A DNA stretch of 11,462 nt, taken from the NCBI GenBank assembly GCA_938048925.1, contig CALITV010000148.1:1-11462 (forward strand). Direction: 5' to 3'. How positions within the stretch are numbered: position 1 is the stretch's first letter; the number at the start of each line of letters is the position of its first letter. The DNA is from an uncultured bacterium. GTDB taxonomy: Bacteria; UBP6; UBA1177; JAKLFG01. The notes below the pieces were generated by a model that worked only from the letters and a program-made list of their open reading frames with translations, had not been told where the DNA came from and made no database searches. The position numbers were made by a program, and so were the translations under genes. This document shows positions 8,411 to 11,462 of this stretch, piece after piece.

Positions 8411-10921
8411 ATGGTCGAACAGACAAACATCATCACCATCAACGAGACGATAAAACCGGTCAGCATCGAGCAACAGATGAAGAGTGCCTACATAGACTAC
8501 GCGATGAGCGTTATTGTGGGCCGTTCGTTGCCCGATGTGCGCGACGGTCTCAAACCGGTCCACCGCCGCGTTCTCTATGCGATGAAGGAGTTGGGGACCA
8601 CCTTCAATGCCCCCTACAAGAAATCAGCCCGTATCGTCGGCGACGTCATCGGTAAATACCACCCGCACGGCGATCAGGCGGTCTACCAGACGCTCGTCCG
8701 CATGGCGCAGGATTTTTCGATGCGCTATGTTCTGGTGGACGGGCAGGGGAACTTCGGTTCGATAGACGGCGACGAGGCGGCGGCGATGCGTTACACAGAG
8801 GCGCGCATGGCCCGTATCGCCGGAGAAATGCTCGCCGATATCGAGAAGGACACCGTCAACATGGTTGATAACTACGACGGTTCTCTCAAAGAGCCAGAGG
8901 TTCTTCCTACGCGCATACCGCAACTTATCATCAACGGCACCTCCGGCATTGCCGTCGGTATGGCGTCGAACATTCCACCGCACAATTTGGTCGAGGTCGT
9001 CAAGGCGCTCCTCCATCTCGTTGACCATCCGAAGGCGACCTCCGCCGACCTTATGAATTTCGTCAAAGGTCCCGATTTTCCGACCGCCGGCATCATCCTC
9101 GGCCGCGCCGGCATTCGACAGGCTTATGAAACGGGACGCGGCATAGTGAAGATCCGCGCCCGGGCGACGATAGAGGAAGGAGAGCGGGCTAACGATCGTC
9201 CCCGCATCATCGTCACCGAGATGCCTTATCAGGTCAACAAGGCGCAAACCATCATGCAGATAGCCGATCTGGTGAAAGAGAAGAAGATAGAGGGCATACA
9301 TGATATCCGTGACGAGTCCGACCGGCGCGGCATCCGGGTGGTCGTCGAACTCAAGAAGGACGCCATTCCCGATATCGTGCTCAACCAACTCTACAAAATG
9401 ACGAATCTCCAGACGAGTTTCGGCATCAATATGCTCGCCATTTGCAACGGTGTGCCGCGGACGCTCGACCTCTGTTCGATGCTCAACTATTTTCTCATGC
9501 ACCGTCGAGAGGTGGTGACGCGCCGGACCCGCTTCGAGCTTGCCGAGGCCGAGAAACGCGCTCACATCCTCGAGGGGCTCAAGAAGGCGATAGATGTCAT
9601 CGACAAGGTCATCGCCATTATTCGCAAGTCACCTTCGACCGACGAGGCGCGCGACGCGCTGGTGGCGAAATTCGCTTTCTCGAAGGTGCAAGCGGCCGCC
9701 ATCCTCGATATGAAACTGGCACGGCTCACCGGACTCGAGCGGGACAAGATAGAGAGCGAACTTGCCGACCTGCTCAAGAAGATCGCGTGGTACAACGACA
9801 TCTTGGCGCACGAGAAAACGCTCCTTTCGGTCATCAAGAACGAACTCAGGGAGATTATGGAGCGTTACGGCGACGAGCGGAGGACCGAGATCGTGGACGA
9901 GGCGGGCGATATAGACATCGAAGATCTCATCCCCGATGAAGAAATGGTGGTTACCCTCACTACCGAGAACTACATCAAGCGGACGCCGCTCACGCAGTAC
10001 CGTAAACAGAAACGGGGGGGGAAAGGCATCAATGCGGTAAATCCAAAAGAGAACGACTATGTCAAAGATATCTTCATTGCCAGCAACCATACGCAACTCA
10101 TGATCTTCACAAGTTACGGCAAGGTGTACTGGCTCAAGGTATATCAACTGCCCGAAGCGGGGCGAGGAAGCCGCGGAAAACCGATCATCAATCTCGTGCA
10201 AGTCGAAAAGGACGAGAGGGTCATGGAGATACTGCCAATCCGCGAATTTGTGTCCGATCACTTCGTTTTCATGGCAACGAAACGCGGAACCGTCAAAAAA
10301 ACCGATCTCATGGAGTTCGCTATTCAGCGTGCGAACGGCAAAAAGGCGATTACTATGGCCGAGGGTGACGAGCTCATCGGGGTGGCGATAACCAATGGCA
10401 GTAACGAGATTATCCTCGCGTCGCGTAACGGTCTTTCCATCCGTTTCCCCGAGAAGCAGGTGCGTCCGATGGGACGGGCGGCGGCTGGAGTCCGCGGCAT
10501 GCTCCTCGAGGAGGGTGATTCGGTGGTGACGATGGATGTGGTTGATCCGACCAAGACGCTTCTTTCGGTCACCGACCGCGGCATCGGCAAACGGACGCCG
10601 ATCGAAGACTATCGGGTGCAATCGCGCGGCGGCAAGGGAATCATCACCATCAAGACATCCGAGGAGAACGGTTTCGTTATCGGTGTCCTGAAGGTGGGCG
10701 ACAGCGACGAGGTGATGCTCATCACGACGAGCGGACAGGCGATACGCATACCGGTCTCCGGGATCAGCGTCATCGGTCGGAACACCAAAGGGGTGCGCCT
10801 GTTCCGCGTCGCCGAAGGGGAGCGTGTGGTAGGCGTCACCAAGATCGTCGAGCCTCAAGACAACGGACGACCTGACGAAGAGGACGAGGGGCCGGAAGGA
10901 GACGAAGAGCCAACGGCGTAA
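8411..10921 (+). CDS. gyrA: DNA gyrase subunit A
   Basis: An 836-residue DNA-cleaving and wrapping subunit of DNA gyrase. The N-terminal breakage-reunion domain (to about residue 515) contains the catalytic tyrosine Y128 in AMRYTEARM, which forms the phosphotyrosine link to DNA, and IIPQ-type neighbours such as [15 protein letters not shown]. The C-terminal pinwheel domain has a GyrA box at 533-539, QKRGGKG, needed for DNA wrapping and differing from the QRRGGKG form by one conservative change. A second box-like QSRGGKG occurs two or three blades later. The last ~23 residues are strongly acidic, like the regulatory tail of E. coli GyrA. In the quinolone-determining region HGDQAVYQT, both key positions (E. 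coli S83 and D87) are Gln (Q89, Q93). ATG 8411 has AGGAG eight bases upstream. I see no convincing terminator after the stop, only a T-rich stretch from about 10938. Confidence 0.99.
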   Translation: MVEQTNIITINETIKPVSIEQQMKSAYIDYAMSVIVGRSLPDVRDGLKPVHRRVLYAMKELGTTFNAPYKKSARIVGDVIGKYHPHGDQAVYQTLVRMAQDFSMRYVLVDGQGNFGSIDGDEAAAMRYTEARMARIAGEMLADIEKDTVNMVDNYDGSLKEPEVLPTRIPQLIINGTSGIAVGMASNIPPHNLVEVVKALLHLVDHPKATSADLMNFVKGPDFPTAGIILGRAGIRQAYETGRGIVKIRARATIEEGERANDRPRIIVTEMPYQVNKAQTIMQIADLVKEKKIEGIHDIRDESDRRGIRVVVELKKDAIPDIVLNQLYKMTNLQTSFGINMLAICNGVPRTLDLCSMLNYFLMHRREVVTRRTRFELAEAEKRAHILEGLKKAIDVIDKVIAIIRKSPSTDEARDALVAKFAFSKVQAAAILDMKLARLTGLERDKIESELADLLKKIAWYNDILAHEKTLLSVIKNELREIMERYGDERRTEIVDEAGDIDIEDLIPDEEMVVTLTTENYIKRTPLTQYRKQKRGGKGINAVNPKENDYVKDIFIASNHTQLMIFTSYGKVYWLKVYQLPEAGRGSRGKPIINLVQVEKDERVMEILPIREFVSDHFVFMATKRGTVKKTDLMEFAIQRANGKKAITMAEGDELIGVAITNGSNEIILASRNGLSIRFPEKQVRPMGRAAAGVRGMLLEEGDSVVTMDVVDPTKTLLSVTDRGIGKRTPIEDYRVQSRGGKGIITIKTSEENGFVIGVLKVGDSDEVMLITTSGQAIRIPVSGISVIGRNTKGVRLFRVAEGERVVGVTKIVEPQDNGRPDEEDEGPEGDEEPTA

Positions 10922-10973
10922 GGAGACGGTACCGGATTCCTTGATTGTTTTCTTGCTCGTTCATCCTTGTTTG

Positions 10974-11001
10974 TTGACAATTCGCGGAGCGTTTCTATAT
11001 G
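10974..11001 (+). promoter_or_regulatory. Predicted promoter of the NrdD-like small gene
   Basis: Consensus TTGACA (10974-10979), a 16-base spacer and TATATG (10996-11001), giving a start near 11008. A short dyad, TCTAT (10994-10998) and ATAGA (11005-11009), covers the -10 and start region and might bind a repressor, although a five-base arm can arise by chance. Confidence 0.6.
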
Positions 11002-11035
11002 CTGATAGAGAAGAAACCGAACGAGGATGATTGTA

Positions 11036-11251
11036 GTGAACGGCGAGACGACACCACGGCACGAAGAGGGTTCCTCGCAGGGGGCGCGGTGCAACGCCCG
11101 GTGCGAGGTATGGAGCCGCATCGTGGGGTATTACCGGCCCCTCAGCGACTGGAATCGCGGCAAGCGGCATGAGTTTTCGTTGCGTAAGACGGTCGTCATA
11201 GACGAACGGACGATCGAACGCATCCCCGATCGTCCGACCGGCGGCGGCTAG
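11036..11251 (+). CDS. Stand-alone NrdD-type glycyl-radical domain protein
   Basis: A 71-residue protein whose core, CEVWSRIVGYYRPLSDWN followed by RGKRHEF (residues 23-47), matches the C-terminal glycyl-radical motif of class III (anaerobic) ribonucleoside-triphosphate reductase. The RIVGY signature puts the candidate radical glycine at G31. In full-length NrdD this glycine is oxidised to a radical by the SAM enzyme NrdG and starts nucleotide reduction. Everything else of NrdD (ATP cone, active-site cysteines, most of the barrel) is absent. Only C19 and C23 are present, not the four-cysteine zinc site usual just before the motif. Short orphan proteins of this kind are, as I recall, found in many genomes under NrdD annotations. 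The role is inferred by analogy with GrcA (YfiD), the spare radical domain of pyruvate formate-lyase. GTG 11036 has GAGG nine bases upstream; ATG 11027 (74 residues) is possible but lacks a well-placed site. A remnant of a broken nrdD cannot be excluded. Confidence 0.72.
   Translation: MNGETTPRHEEGSSQGARCNARCEVWSRIVGYYRPLSDWNRGKRHEFSLRKTVVIDERTIERIPDRPTGGG
11207..11236 (+). repeat. Perfect 10-bp inverted repeat at the 3' end of the small gene
   Basis: CGGACGATCG (11207-11216) and CGATCGTCCG (11227-11236) are exact reverse complements with a 10-base loop. The structure lies inside the last codons of the NrdD-like gene. No T-run follows, so it is not an intrinsic terminator. It could be an mRNA stability or processing element between this gene and the next. 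Confidence 0.65.
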
Positions 11252-11258
11252 CGTTTAG

Positions 11259-11462
11259 ATGAGGTGCTCCCGTCGCTTTCTTATCATACTCTTCGGCCGT
11301 ATCCTCGCGTTTCTCGGCATCGCCGCCTTCTTCTGGGCCCCGATGATCTTCTTCTATCGCATCCGCGCTGAGATGTGGGGTGGCGACTGGTGGTCCCGGA
11401 TAGATTGGCTGCTCGTCGGCGTTTTCTTTTTTATGACTGCGGTGAGCGTTTTCACGGTGGAT
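11259..11462 (+). CDS. Small membrane protein, 3' end outside window
   Basis: The frame opens at ATG 11259 and is still open at the last base (68 residues visible). It starts with a basic stretch (R2, R5, R6), then a long hydrophobic segment at about residues 7-33 (LIILFGRILAFLGIAAFFW), a polar stretch with tryptophans (MWGGDWWSRIDW), and a second hydrophobic segment at about 50-67. At least two membrane helices are therefore likely. It begins seven bases after the NrdD-like gene's stop, so the two are probably co-transcribed. No strong ribosome-binding site is visible; coupling to the upstream gene could compensate. I do not recognise the family. Confidence 0.6.
   Translation, partial: MRCSRRFLIILFGRILAFLGIAAFFWAPMIFFYRIRAEMWGGDWWSRIDWLLVGVFFFMTAVSVFTVD

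Noticed and set aside
9629..10858. 409-codon minus-strand frame across gyrA (and another at 8624-9565)
   Set aside because: Antisense shadows of gyrA with no domain signature or supporting promoter.
10922..10973. Terminator after gyrA
   Set aside because: CGGTACCG (10926-10933) is palindromic but too short to form a stem with a loop, and the T-rich stretch that follows is interrupted.

Overview
The window reads as ordinary chromosomal DNA of a Gram-negative-type bacterium, moderately GC-rich by eye (mid-50s percent), and densely coded on the + strand only. The lineage cannot be fixed. GyrB is the long form (822 residues) with the large C-terminal insert seen in proteobacteria, the PVC group and several other phyla, and unlike the short (~635 residue) spirochaete or Firmicutes form. 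A small protein carrying the glycyl-radical motif of class III ribonucleotide reductase hints at anaerobic life. I see no insertion sequence, CRISPR array, tRNA or rRNA.

Layout. (1) 1-477: C-terminal ACT-domain part of an aspartokinase, cut by the window edge. (2) 504-3840: a promoter and a two-gene operon. The first gene encodes a duplicated DUF1538 membrane protein. The second starts inside the first gene's stop codon (ATGA overlap) and encodes a 381-residue protein that I read as three tandem PII-like domains. (3) 3844-4260: a compact transcription unit for an 84-residue RRM RNA-binding protein, with its own promoter, a structured 5' leader and a strong intrinsic terminator. (4) 4265-5728: a promoter and a gene for an unrecognised exported protein. 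(5) 5855-10921: the gyrB-gyrA operon behind a near-consensus promoter. (6) 10974-11462: a promoter, a 71-residue stand-alone NrdD-type glycyl-radical domain, and the start of a small membrane protein that runs off the window.

How the genes may work together. gyrB and gyrA encode the two subunits of DNA gyrase. The DUF1538/PII-like pair looks like a membrane transporter or channel with a cytosolic sensor-regulator, an arrangement reminiscent of AmtB-GlnK but built from different families; this is the most interesting system in the window. The stand-alone glycyl-radical domain may be a spare part for an anaerobic reductase encoded elsewhere, as GrcA (YfiD) is for pyruvate formate-lyase. GyrA carries Gln at both positions that normally anchor fluoroquinolones. 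Motif and promoter calls are by eye and no database search was possible.
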